A stretch of 42,803 nt of DNA from CAYVTD01 sp964454445 (GTDB taxonomy: Bacteria > Bacteroidota > Ignavibacteria > Kapaibacteriales > UBA2268). The notes under the pieces are model-generated. The model saw nothing but the letters and a program-made list of their open reading frames with translations, did no database searches and was not told where the DNA came from. The translations under genes and the position numbers were made by a program. How positions within the stretch are numbered: position 1 is the first letter of the stretch; each line of letters starts with the position of its first letter. Shown here piece after piece: positions 27,136-35,320 of the stretch. The stretch is from NCBI GenBank assembly GCA_964454445.1, contig CAYVTD010000028.1, positions 1-42,803 of the forward strand, given 5' to 3'.

Positions 27136-27250
27136 GTATTAAATCTTTTTCAAAACCTATCAAGAACAAACACTCAAAATTACGAAATTCTTTTCAAAAA
27201 AAGAAGTATTATTTTTAATATTTAAAAAAAAAGAACATTTTTTTAAACTG

Positions 27251-27323
27251 TGGACCCGATGAGATTCGAACTCACGGCCTCAGCAATGCGAATGCTGCGC
27301 TCTCCCAACTGAGCTACGGGCCC
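27251..27323 (-). tRNA. tRNA-Ala(CGC)
   Basis: On the minus strand the acceptor is GGGCCCG/CGGGTCC with the G3:U70 wobble pair that defines alanine tRNAs, and discriminator A. The anticodon arm is CAGCA-TTCGCAT-TGCTG with anticodon CGC; the D-arm GCTCAGTTGGGAGAGC and T-arm GAGTTCGAATCTC are standard. CCA is not encoded, unlike in the adjacent tRNA-Gln. Confidence 0.95.
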
Positions 27324-27335
27324 TCAAAGAAACTT

Positions 27336-27365
27336 CAAAATTAAGCATTTTAAGCAAAAAAACAA
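27336..27365 (-). promoter_or_regulatory. Bacteroidota-type promoter of the tRNA-Ala/tRNA-Gln pair
   Basis: Reading the minus strand, TTG (27365-27363, within GATTTTG) is followed after 19 bases by a perfect TAnnTTTG box, TAATTTTG (27343-27336). The box ends 12 bases before the mature tRNA-Ala 5' end. This matches the Bacteroidota primary-sigma consensus and supports the taxonomic call. Confidence 0.7.
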
Positions 27366-27380
27366 AATCATTTTATAATT

Positions 27381-28670
27381 CTAACAAAGCTTGCCTGTTA
27401 CATAATTTTTTTTAGCCTCTTCGATTATTATCTTAACCGGCTTACAATCGTTGTTTCCAAATGATTCTGCTTGCACTCTCAGATAATTTTCAGTCCGACC
27501 ATGCCATTGCTTATTATTGAAATTATATTTTTCAGGTATGGCTATCTTGATTTTGCCTATTTGTGAAAAGTAAAACTCTGTTTTTTTTCTATCCGAAAGT
27601 TCCCGTAACAGCTTGGTTCTTCGTTTTCTTTCTACAATCGAAACTGTTCCTTGCAAATTATTTGCCTCAGTTTCCTTTCGTTCCGAATATGTAAAAACAT
27701 GCAAATAACTTATTGGAAGTGAAAGGATAAGATCGTAAGTCTCTTGAAAACATTCTATGGTTTCTCCAGGAAATCCGCAAATAACATCTACGCCAATACA
27801 GCAATCAGGCATATAAGATTTTATCTTCTCTATTCTGTCAATAAATATCCTCACCAAATAGCGGCGTTTCATCAATTTTAGTATATTATCCGATCCGCTT
27901 TGCAATGGAATATGAAAATGAGGGCAGATTTTTTGGCTGTTTGCAACTAATTCGATAATTTCATCGGTCAATAAATTTGGTTCAATTGAAGAGATTCGAA
28001 AACGCATTTCGCCGGTTTCAATGTCCTCAATCATTTTCAATACATTAATAAATCTTTTATTATCAATTTTCCAATCACCAAGGTTAATACCTGTGAGTAT
28101 GAGTTCAAAAAAATTAGATGCCATCGCTTCCTTAATGCGCATCCTTATTTCATCTAAAGGCACAGATCTGCTCGGACCGCGAGCAAAAGCAACAGAGCAA
28201 TATGTGCATTTATAATCACATCCATCTTGTATTTTCAAAACAGCTCTCGTCCTGCTATCCTCATCAACGGAAATTGCTGAATGGGCTTGCCAACTTGATG
28301 AATCAGAAATAAATATATTGGAATGTTCTTTTTTATCAAATTTATTGATTATTTCAAGCAATTGAAACTTTTCTTCGTTGCCGATGATGGCATCAACGCC
28401 TTCTATCGAGCTAATATCGATTGAGTGAAGCTGCGCATAACAACCTGTTACGACAACAAAGGCTTCCGGATTGTCTCTAATTGCACGGCGAATGACCTTT
28501 CGACTGTCAGAATCGGCTTTTAAGGTTACTGTGCAAGTATTGATTATTACTATATCACATTCATTTCCAAATTTTACTATTTCATAGCCATTAGCATTAA
28601 ATTGTTTTTGTAAATGAATGGTTTCGGCATAGTTAACCTTACATCCAATATTATATAAAGCAATTCTCAA
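27381..28670 (-). CDS. mtaB: tRNA (t6A37) methylthiotransferase MtaB
   Basis: A 429-residue radical-SAM methylthiotransferase. The N-terminal domain binds an auxiliary 4Fe-4S cluster through Cys10 (YNIGCKVNYAE), Cys46 (INTCTV) and Cys77 (VTGCYAQ). The radical-SAM cluster uses Cys151, Cys155 and Cys158 (DGCDYKCTYC). The central VDVICGFPGET and the HIPLQSGSDNILKLMKRRY segment are typical, and a C-terminal TRAM-like region follows. The GCKVNYAE and RGPSRSVPLDEI features fit MtaB rather than MiaB or RimO. MtaB adds the methylthio group to t6A37 in tRNAs reading ANN codons. Confidence 0.92.
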   Translation of the reverse strand: MRIALYNIGCKVNYAETIHLQKQFNANGYEIVKFGNECDIVIINTCTVTLKADSDSRKVIRRAIRDNPEAFVVVTGCYAQLHSIDISSIEGVDAIIGNEEKFQLLEIINKFDKKEHSNIFISDSSSWQAHSAISVDEDSRTRAVLKIQDGCDYKCTYCSVAFARGPSRSVPLDEIRMRIKEAMASNFFELILTGINLGDWKIDNKRFINVLKMIEDIETGEMRFRISSIEPNLLTDEIIELVANSQKICPHFHIPLQSGSDNILKLMKRRYLVRIFIDRIEKIKSYMPDCCIGVDVICGFPGETIECFQETYDLILSLPISYLHVFTYSERKETEANNLQGTVSIVERKRRTKLLRELSDRKKTEFYFSQIGKIKIAIPEKYNFNNKQWHGRTENYLRVQAESFGNNDCKPVKIIIEEAKKNYVTGKLC

Positions 28671-28723
28671 ATTTATGTAAATATTAATTTTTGCAATATG
28701 TTATTATAAATCTTTTCATTCAA

Positions 28724-29656
28724 TTATTTTCTGATTTCTTGAAGCATTTTAAACAATTCTTTCTCTCTATCATTTAATTTTGTTGGCAATTTCACTTGGA
28801 GCTTAATATATAAATCACCTTTTTGTTCAGGATTATTATAATTAGGCAATCCTTGTCCATTCAATTTCAATGTTTTCCCTGGTTGCGACTCAGGCGGAAT
28901 TTCAATCTTTAGCTTGCCACCAAAACTTGTAATGGTAGCGCTTCCTCCCAATATAGCTTTATATAAATCAATAGTAACTTCAACATAAAGGTCATCATTT
29001 TTCCTTTTAATTCGAGGGTTTTCAGTTATTTTTACTTTGATTAACAAATCGCCTTTTGTGCCACCATGCTTTCCTTGTGTTCCTTTGTCCGGGATTTTCA
29101 GGATTTGCCCATCATTTATTCCAGGTTTAAACTTCACTTCAATTTTATCTTCATTCACTTGCATCAGCTTTGTAACTCCGGTATAGCTCTCTTTTATGCT
29201 TAACTCGACCTCAATTTCTACATTATCACCTCTTTTTGGCGGATAATTAAAGCCCGTTTTTTGCGAAAAGCCTGACGAGACGCCGCCAAAGATGTTTTTA
29301 AAGAAATCAGAAAGATCGCCGGAATCAAATATTTCGCCAAAAGACTTTTTTTTACCTTGTCTTCTCGTTCCTCCTTGTTTAGAAAACCAATCCTGCCAAT
29401 TAAAGTCTGTTCCTGAGCCGCCAGTATTTCGAAAATTATTGTAAGACGAGCCAAGACGATCATATTTCGCGCGTTTTTCCGGGGATCTTAACACTTCATA
29501 AGCTTCGCTTATTTCTTTGAAGCGTTCCTCTGCATTTGCTTCTTTCGAGGTATCCGGATGATATTTCTTTGCGAGATCTCGATAAGCCGATTTTATTTTT
29601 TCAATATCATCTTTTTTATCTACACCAAGTGTTTTGTAGTAATCTTTGAACTCCAT
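28724..29656 (-). CDS. DnaJ-class co-chaperone without zinc finger (CbpA-like)
   Basis: A 310-residue J-domain protein. The J domain occupies residues about 3-70, with the essential HPD at 33-35 (KKYHPDTSKE). A Gly/Phe-rich region with GGSGTDFNWQDWF follows to about 140, then the two-part C-terminal substrate-binding domain (KRGDNVEIEVELSIKESYTG, IPDKGTQGKHGGTKGDLLIKV, KLNGQGLPNYNNPEQKGDLY). The CxxCxGxG zinc repeats of true DnaJ are absent, so this is the CbpA/type II form. It stimulates DnaK in the cytosol. It is followed by mtaB after 53 bases, likely in the same transcript. Confidence 0.92.
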   Translation of the reverse strand: MEFKDYYKTLGVDKKDDIEKIKSAYRDLAKKYHPDTSKEANAEERFKEISEAYEVLRSPEKRAKYDRLGSSYNNFRNTGGSGTDFNWQDWFSKQGGTRRQGKKKSFGEIFDSGDLSDFFKNIFGGVSSGFSQKTGFNYPPKRGDNVEIEVELSIKESYTGVTKLMQVNEDKIEVKFKPGINDGQILKIPDKGTQGKHGGTKGDLLIKVKITENPRIKRKNDDLYVEVTIDLYKAILGGSATITSFGGKLKIEIPPESQPGKTLKLNGQGLPNYNNPEQKGDLYIKLQVKLPTKLNDREKELFKMLQEIRK

Positions 29657-30017
29657 CTTTATTTTTCCATTAAAAATGTTTTGATTAATTATTATTAACT
29701 ATAAAAAAAATTCTTATATAATAACTTATATAATAATTTGTATAATAAAAAATAAACGGTAAAATAAAAAAAAAATTTTAAATCTTTTTTTATATCACTT
29801 TTATTAGATTCATTATGTTAGCAAGGATAAGAGCAAAAATCGAATTAAAAATATGAGTTTCACAAATTATAGTAAATTGGAGGGAGATATTTGAAAAAAA
29901 TGTATTTTTCAAATTTCTTCTGAAATGTTCAGTACGAAGATTTCATTTCTTTCTTTTTTTTGTAATTTTGTTGCTAATAATGGTCAAATAAATTATTATT
30001 AAAAATTCTTTAAAGAT
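29657..30017. other. 361-base divergent AT-rich spacer
   Basis: Divergent promoter region of the dnaJ-like gene (minus) and the methyltransferase gene (plus). It holds a 12-base tandem repeat (separate entry) and a TAATTTTG box at 29963-29970 that could serve the plus-strand gene, though no TTG stands at the right distance. No RNA gene or credible ORF was seen. Confidence 0.5.
29714..29749 (+). repeat. Three copies of a 12-base AT tandem repeat
   Basis: TTATATAATAA begins at 29714 and 29726, and TTGTATAATAA (one change) at 29738, a 12-base period over three units. It lies about 60 bases upstream of the dnaJ-like start and may be a slippage-prone element. Confidence 0.75.
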
Positions 30018-30770
30018 ATGGCATTAAAAGAAGAATTTGAAAGACAAGGCACATGGCTTTTCCGATATAGAGGAAGTTTGCCATTGATAATACTATTAAT
30101 AGGTTTTTTTCTTATTGTTGAAAAGCAATATTATCCAGAAAAAATATTTAATATTAATTTAAATTACACATATATTTATGAAATATGTTGTTTTTTAATT
30201 AGCGTATTTGGACTGTTTATTCGATTTATTACTGTTGGATATACGCCCAAGAATACCTCTGGTAGAAATGTAAAAAAACAAGTTGCAGATACTCTCAATT
30301 CAAAAGGTATATATTCCATTGTAAGGCATCCCCTGTATATAGGCAATTTTTTTTTGTGGCTAGGACCAGTGTTAATTATCGGGCATATATGGTTTGTTAT
30401 TGCATTTTGCTTAATGTATTGGATATATTACGAAAGAATAATGTTTGCAGAAGAACAATTTCTCTCTCGAAAATTTGGCGAAAGTTACGATGTCTGGGCA
30501 AAAAATGTTCCTGCATTCATTCCAAATTTTAAGCTATATGAAAGACCTGAGACAACTTTTAGTTACAAAAAAGTATTGAAAAAGGAAAAGAATGGAATTA
30601 CTGCTTTATTCATAATTTTTAGCTTTATTAACATATCAAATAATCTATTAACAAATAACAATGATTATAACATAGCGCTTATTGTATTAACTGTTATTTC
30701 AATAATAATATATTTTATTTTAAGATATTTAAAAAGGCACACAAAATTGCTCGATGAAGCAAACAAATAA
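30018..30770 (+). CDS. ICMT/PEMT-like membrane methyltransferase
   Basis: A 250-residue integral membrane protein of the isoprenylcysteine carboxyl methyltransferase/phospholipid methyltransferase superfamily. Signatures are GIYSIVRHPLYIGNFFLW (RHP at 103-105) and YYERIMFAEEQFLSRKFGESYDVW (139-160), which form the SAM-binding region. Membrane segments lie at about 20-35, 55-72, 107-135 and, beyond the conserved part, about 193-235. The C-terminal pair of hydrophobic segments is an extension not needed by the core family. The methyl acceptor (lipid, quinone or small molecule) cannot be told. Confidence 0.8.
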   Translation: MALKEEFERQGTWLFRYRGSLPLIILLIGFFLIVEKQYYPEKIFNINLNYTYIYEICCFLISVFGLFIRFITVGYTPKNTSGRNVKKQVADTLNSKGIYSIVRHPLYIGNFFLWLGPVLIIGHIWFVIAFCLMYWIYYERIMFAEEQFLSRKFGESYDVWAKNVPAFIPNFKLYERPETTFSYKKVLKKEKNGITALFIIFSFINISNNLLTNNNDYNIALIVLTVISIIIYFILRYLKRHTKLLDEANK

Positions 30771-30815
30771 TTAAGTAATATTGTTAACTTCTGTAAAAAA
30801 AGGTACTAACATAAG

Positions 30816-30837
30816 CCCCCCTTGCTTGCAAGGGGGG
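30816..30837. repeat. GC-rich REP-like palindrome
   Basis: CCCCCCTTGC and GCAAGGGGGG (30816-30825, 30828-30837) form a near-continuous palindrome followed by TGGGAGGGAT, between two convergent genes. It contrasts sharply with the AT-rich surroundings. It could be a dispersed palindromic repeat or act as a terminator; there is no T-run. Confidence 0.65.
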
Positions 30838-30867
30838 TGGGAGGGATACCCAAAAGAATTTTTATGT

Positions 30868-31047
30868 TTACTTCATCGCACCTTTGATTTTCTCTGCGTC
30901 TGATACTTTGTAATAATTACAGTTGCATTTCACAGCCGAAGGTTCGATGCCAAGCTCTGCAATTGCTTTTTTTACTTTTGTCGGGGTTGCTCCGATTAAT
31001 GCTGCTAATTTGGTGGCAGAAAGCAATTCTTCAGTTTCTTCTTTCAT
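30868..31047 (-). CDS. Small HTH-like protein, function unknown
   Basis: A 59-residue protein starting at the ATG whose first base is 31047, chosen because GGAGAT stands a few bases upstream; an ATG nine codons earlier (31074) is the longer option. The sequence LLSATKLAALIGATPTKVKKAIAELGIEPS looks like a winged-helix or excisionase/MerR-type DNA-binding helix pair. It is followed by a CNCNYY segment with two cysteines and DAEKIKGAMK. I do not recognise a named family. It lies downstream of panB in the same direction, and its role is unknown. Confidence 0.65.
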   Translation of the reverse strand: MKEETEELLSATKLAALIGATPTKVKKAIAELGIEPSAVKCNCNYYKVSDAEKIKGAMK

Positions 31048-31121
31048 AATTTTATCTCCATTTGATTTTAGCAATTAAATTCGTTGATAAAAAAATCAAC
31101 TACAATTAAAATTTTTTTTTC

Positions 31122-31949
31122 TCAATAGCTTTCGCTATCGTCAGGAAACTTGACGTTACGCACATCATCGGAATAACGCAAAATTGCATCTTTTACAACA
31201 TCGCCGAGCATTGCATAGCGTCGAACGAAGCGAGGGCTAAAGTCTATGGTCAATCCAAGCATATCAGTATAAACTAAAATTTGGCCATCGCAATGAGGAC
31301 CGGCACCAATTCCTATTGTGGGAATGTTGAGAGCGTCAGTAATTCTTTTACCTAATGTTGCAGGTATTTTTTCGAGAACAATCGCAAAAGCTCCAGCTTC
31401 TTGCAATAAAAGAGCGTCATCAAAGATTTGATCTGCCTCGGCTGGGTTTGTTCCTCTTGCCCGATAAGATCCAAATTTGTTAATACTCTGTGGAGTAAGC
31501 CCAAGATGACCCAACACAGGGATACCTGCCTCGACCATCCTTGTTATAGCGTCGATTACTGGTTTGCCACCTTCGAGCTTGACTGCATTGGCATTCGTTT
31601 CCTTCATTATCCTGCCTGCATTGCGAAAAGCGTCATTACTGGAAACTTGATAACTCATAAATGGCATATCAGCAACTATTAAAGCTCTTTCGGCTCCGTT
31701 TACTACGGCTTTAGTGTGATAAATCACTTCTTCAAGTGTTACTGGCAAAGTCGTTTCGTGTCCTTGCACAATATTGCCCAGAGAATCACCGACGAGAATC
31801 ATATCTATGCCTGCTTCATCTAAAATTCTTGCTATTAGAGCATCATAAGCAGTTAAAGAGACAATTTTACGTCCGGCTTTCTTCATTGCTTGAAGACTGA
31901 GCGTAGTAATCTTTTTTGGAGCAATGTTCGATGTTCGGGTGAAACTCAT
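31122..31949 (-). CDS. panB: 3-methyl-2-oxobutanoate hydroxymethyltransferase PanB
   Basis: A 275-residue ketopantoate hydroxymethyltransferase, the first committed step of pantothenate (CoA) synthesis, using 5,10-methylene-THF. Family hallmarks are IVSLTAYDALIARILDEAG, DMILVGDSLGNIVQGHETTLPVT, ADMPFMSYQVS, NANAVKLEGG, VLGHLGLTPQSIN, AIVLEKIP and IPTIGIGAGPHCDGQILVYTDMLG. These supply the metal-binding aspartates and catalytic glutamate. Length is normal. No panC or panD is adjacent. Confidence 0.96.
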   Translation of the reverse strand: MSFTRTSNIAPKKITTLSLQAMKKAGRKIVSLTAYDALIARILDEAGIDMILVGDSLGNIVQGHETTLPVTLEEVIYHTKAVVNGAERALIVADMPFMSYQVSSNDAFRNAGRIMKETNANAVKLEGGKPVIDAITRMVEAGIPVLGHLGLTPQSINKFGSYRARGTNPAEADQIFDDALLLQEAGAFAIVLEKIPATLGKRITDALNIPTIGIGAGPHCDGQILVYTDMLGLTIDFSPRFVRRYAMLGDVVKDAILRYSDDVRNVKFPDDSESY

Positions 31950-32019
31950 TTTTTCTTAATTATATTTAAATATTTCAAAAATAATCATTAAATTAGATTT
32001 CTTTTATGAGATTTATGCC

Positions 32020-32841
32020 ATGAGAGTAAAAAAAGTATTATTTATTGTATTATTTATTGTATTTTTTCTTGTTTTATCAAGCCAAAGTGGAATAGCTGGC
32101 AAGGATCTTTTGTTTAAATCATTATCAGGGAATGTTTTCGAGCCGCGAATTGGTTCGTTCTACCAAATGGAAGAAAAAAAATTGCGACTCGACATTGGTG
32201 CTTCTTTCGATATATTTTCTTTCTTAGAAAACGAAAAGGAAGAATATCGTCTTGGTGTCGATTTCTTTACATTTACTCGCTTGAGAACAGAAAGCAATTT
32301 CAAATTTCCTGTCGAAACATCAGATTATTTCTTTGGAATTAACCATTCGGCAAAAACAACAATTTTCGGTGAAGAGTTTTTCTATCGTTTACGTTTAGCG
32401 CATATTTCATCTCATCTTGTCGATGGCTATTCAAAAAACGACATTTTTAAAAAGCCAACTTTTGTTTATAGCCGTGAGTTCGCTACTCTCACTATTGCCA
32501 AGTATTTTCTTGATGGTTTAAGGGGATATATTACGCTCGATTATGTGTTTTCGATGCAACCTGACGATGCTGAGCCGATGATCGCTGCTATTGGTTTCGA
32601 TTATGAAAAGCAATTTAATGAGTTTCTCTCACTTATTGCAGGCTATGAGTTCAAAATGATTGGCTTTGATGGGACATATTTCGGTAATATGTCAGGGCAA
32701 ATTGGTTTATTAGCTAAATCTTTCGATTTTGCAGGACTATTCCTTGGTTTTTATAGTTATAACGGAAAGAGTATGCATGGGATGTTTTATTATGAACATG
32801 ACCAATACTTGGGCTTTGGTTTTCAAATCTATTTCTTTTAG
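32020..32841 (+). CDS. Exported outer-membrane-type protein, DUF1207-like
   Basis: A 273-residue protein with a strong signal peptide (KVLFIVLFIVFFLVLSSQSGIAG). The mature chain contains NVFEPRIGSFYQME, HISSHLVDGYSK and many amphipathic strands, ending LGFGFQIYFF with a terminal aromatic typical of outer-membrane barrels. The EPR...FYQ and SSHL...Y features recall DUF1207, but this is from memory and not certain. The function is unknown. It is followed 60 bases on by ssb. Confidence 0.6.
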   Translation: MRVKKVLFIVLFIVFFLVLSSQSGIAGKDLLFKSLSGNVFEPRIGSFYQMEEKKLRLDIGASFDIFSFLENEKEEYRLGVDFFTFTRLRTESNFKFPVETSDYFFGINHSAKTTIFGEEFFYRLRLAHISSHLVDGYSKNDIFKKPTFVYSREFATLTIAKYFLDGLRGYITLDYVFSMQPDDAEPMIAAIGFDYEKQFNEFLSLIAGYEFKMIGFDGTYFGNMSGQIGLLAKSFDFAGLFLGFYSYNGKSMHGMFYYEHDQYLGFGFQIYFF

Positions 32842-32901
32842 TTGAACGTAAATGACATAAATATATTAGTTAACTAATTATAAACTTTTTGGAATTTGAA
32901 A

Positions 32902-33357
32902 ATGGCAAGAGGCGTAAACAAAGTGATTTTGATTGGCAATTTAGGAGCTGATCCAGAAATCAACCATACTCCGAATGGGACAAAAGTAGCGAGAATTCGT
33001 ATCGCCACCACCGAGTCATACAAAGATAAAAATGGCGAATGGAAAGAAGAAACCGAATGGCACAATGTTGTTTTATGGCAATACCTTGCTGATAATACCG
33101 AAAAACACCTTAAAAAGGGTAGCAAGGTATATATCGAAGGAAAACTAAAAAATAGATCTTATGAGAAAGATGGCTCAAAAAAATTTTTTACAGAAGTTTT
33201 AGCTCTTAGTATGATATTGCTGGACCAAAAATCTTCCGAAATGACTATTGAAAGCAGCTCTTATAGTCAAGAAAAAAAGGAAGATTATCCAATTACAAGT
33301 AATGAATCCTTTTCGCACGATAATAGTTCAAACAATGACGACGATATTCCATTTTAA
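32902..33357 (+). CDS. ssb: Single-stranded DNA-binding protein SSB
   Basis: A 151-residue SSB with an OB-fold core (VNKVILIGNLGADPEI, ARIRIATTESYKDKNGEWKEETEWHN, GSKVYIEGKLKNRSYEKDG), a Ser/Asn-rich linker and the acidic tip DDDIPF that recruits replication and repair partners. I start at ATG 32902 (MARGVNKV) rather than the TTG two codons earlier. It covers single-stranded DNA in replication and repair. The next gene begins six bases after its stop. Confidence 0.96.
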   Translation: MARGVNKVILIGNLGADPEINHTPNGTKVARIRIATTESYKDKNGEWKEETEWHNVVLWQYLADNTEKHLKKGSKVYIEGKLKNRSYEKDGSKKFFTEVLALSMILLDQKSSEMTIESSSYSQEKKEDYPITSNESFSHDNSSNNDDDIPF

Positions 33358-33363
33358 TAAAAT

Positions 33364-34074
33364 ATGAAATATCTTCTTCTTTTCGACATCGATGGCACGA
33401 TTCTTTTAATGAAAAAAAGAATTTCACGCCTTGTTTTCTCTCAAATGCTAAAATTAATGTTTGGCAAAGACGTGCCCGTTAGTGCCATGCCTAATTTCGC
33501 AGGTATGACCGACCTTCAAATTCTAAGGAAAATAGCAGAAAACACAAATATTGATTTTATTGACATCAATAATTCTCTTGAAGATATTTGGTTGTCGCTT
33601 GCTGATGTTTTTGCTCCGTATTGCACACCGCAATATATCGATCTGATGCCCGGCATCATTGAATTGATTGAAAGAATCTCTCTTATGCCAGAGATTCAAC
33701 TTGGTCTTCTAACAGGAAACTTCAAGAAACACGCATATTTAAAATTGAAATCCTATAATATCGACCATTTTTTTCCAGTGGGTGCTTTTGGTTGCGATCA
33801 CGAGAACCGTAATATATTACCGCCTCTGGCGATTAATAGGGCTAATGAACATGCCGGTCAGGAAATATATAACATTTCAAACACCCTTATAATTGGCGAC
33901 ACTCCAAGAGATATTGAATGTGCAAAAATAAATAATATCCCAGTTCTTGCTGTTGCAACCGGACCATTTTCCAAAATTGATCTCTCTAATTATGCTCCTG
34001 AGATAATCTTGGACGATTTGTCCGATTTGGATAAATCCTTGGATAGTATTTTTCGGTTATTAAAGTTACCTTGA
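33364..34074 (+). CDS. HAD-family phosphatase (Gph-like)
   Basis: A 236-residue haloacid-dehalogenase hydrolase. Motif I is FDIDGT (Asp8 nucleophile, Asp10), motif II is LGLLTGN, motif III surrounds Lys in the FKKHAYLKLK region, and motif IV is LIIGDTPRDIECAK. The helical cap between motifs I and II (residues about 15-85) fits the phosphoglycolate-phosphatase-like subfamily. The substrate is uncertain. It lies six bases after ssb and is probably cotranscribed. Confidence 0.85.
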   Translation: MKYLLLFDIDGTILLMKKRISRLVFSQMLKLMFGKDVPVSAMPNFAGMTDLQILRKIAENTNIDFIDINNSLEDIWLSLADVFAPYCTPQYIDLMPGIIELIERISLMPEIQLGLLTGNFKKHAYLKLKSYNIDHFFPVGAFGCDHENRNILPPLAINRANEHAGQEIYNISNTLIIGDTPRDIECAKINNIPVLAVATGPFSKIDLSNYAPEIILDDLSDLDKSLDSIFRLLKLP

Positions 34075-34117
34075 AAGAACAATAGTTCTTAGACTAAGAT
34101 TATTATGTTTGAATTAT

Positions 34118-35296
34118 TTAATGTTTAATTTCAGACAACTTGATGTCTCTGCCTGTTTGCAATAAATATATAAATAAAAAAGGCAGGCAAAAAAGAAAAT
34201 AGGAAATGTCAATTACTGAACTGTGGATATAAGTATCCAGGCCAAATGAGAATATTTGAATTATAAAATATATAGCTGTTATTAGAAATAAAGTTATCCC
34301 GATAAAGAAAAATCGGTCATTTTTGTTTTTAGAAATTAATGAAAATATCAAACTAAGCAATATATATACATATACTAAGATATCAGAATTTAATAGTGAA
34401 GATTGTGTTATAAATGGGTTATCTTTCCAAAAAGAGTTGCCATACAGTAAAATAAAAGGAAGAAATGTTAAAAGAAAGATTATCGCGGAAATAGCAAAAT
34501 ACAAAATAATTGATTTTAATTTTGCCTTTCCTTCTATTACTAAAGATATGTAATAAATTAAGTAAACTAGCGCAAAAACAATGCGTGTCGAAAGCAATAG
34601 TCCAGTTAAAACAGCCGATAAAATAAATCTTTTGTCATATCTGTTTTTATCTATCGAATCAAAATAAATCAATATTGCAGTAATAAGTATTGAAAAAGTA
34701 AAGATATTACTACGAACTGCAATTTCCCAATATGTAAATAAAGAAGTTAGGGTTAATAATAATATAATAAACGAATAATTTACATTATTACTATTGTCTT
34801 TTATCGAAATAAACAACAACACAAAACCAGAGGCACTCAATATGGCTTGCTCACCAGTTAGATAAAATGGCAAAGAAATCAAAAAATAAACAGGCATTGG
34901 GCCCGGTAAATTATCCATATTTGATCGTGCTGCATAAGGATAATCACCACTAAAAACAGCTTGCCAAAATGATTCTATAACGCTCCATCTATCAACATTT
35001 ATCGAATTTACATCAATTAAGAAATGAATGATTATTGTAAAAATTACCATTAATAGGATAGAATAAAGCACTATTATATTAAATCTTTTTTCTATAAATT
35101 GTCTTAATGATAATGATTTGAATAATATAATTATTGCTGTGATCTGAATAAACAATAGAATTATCGAGAGCAATAGCCCATAACTTGTGAATTTAGAAAG
35201 ATATTTATATGAAAATAAAAAACTTATAAGAAAAATAATTACAATCGATATAGTTACTTTGAATGATTCATCAGTGTGAGGTTTACAAAATATCAT
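34118..35296 (-). CDS. Polytopic membrane protein, GT-C glycosyltransferase-like
   Basis: A 392-residue protein of about ten or more hydrophobic segments. Between the third and fourth there is an extracytoplasmic loop with DVNSINVDRWSVIESFWQAV and GDYPYAARSNMDNLPGPMP. This resembles the loop of GT-C-fold lipid-sugar-dependent glycosyltransferases (a D...W...G-x-YPY...PG/P pattern), so a dolichol- or undecaprenyl-type sugar transferase is possible. The call rests on topology and this loop alone. It is the last gene of a ribH - propeller protein - this gene operon, 24 bases after the preceding stop. Confidence 0.55.
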   Translation of the reverse strand: MIFCKPHTDESFKVTISIVIIFLISFLFSYKYLSKFTSYGLLLSIILLFIQITAIIILFKSLSLRQFIEKRFNIIVLYSILLMVIFTIIIHFLIDVNSINVDRWSVIESFWQAVFSGDYPYAARSNMDNLPGPMPVYFLISLPFYLTGEQAILSASGFVLLFISIKDNSNNVNYSFIILLLTLTSLFTYWEIAVRSNIFTFSILITAILIYFDSIDKNRYDKRFILSAVLTGLLLSTRIVFALVYLIYYISLVIEGKAKLKSIILYFAISAIIFLLTFLPFILLYGNSFWKDNPFITQSSLLNSDILVYVYILLSLIFSLISKNKNDRFFFIGITLFLITAIYFIIQIFSFGLDTYIHSSVIDISYFLFCLPFLFIYLLQTGRDIKLSEIKH

Positions 35297-35320
35297 ATTA
35301 TTACTTTTAAAAAAAGGTAT

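Noticed and set aside
31083..31100. GTTGAT-N6-ATCAAC hairpin downstream of panB
   Set aside because: Short AT-rich stem without a proper T-tract; could be chance.
34075..34090. AAGAAC-AATA-GTTCTT hairpin between convergent genes as a terminator
   Set aside because: Only six weak pairs and no T-run; too little to call.
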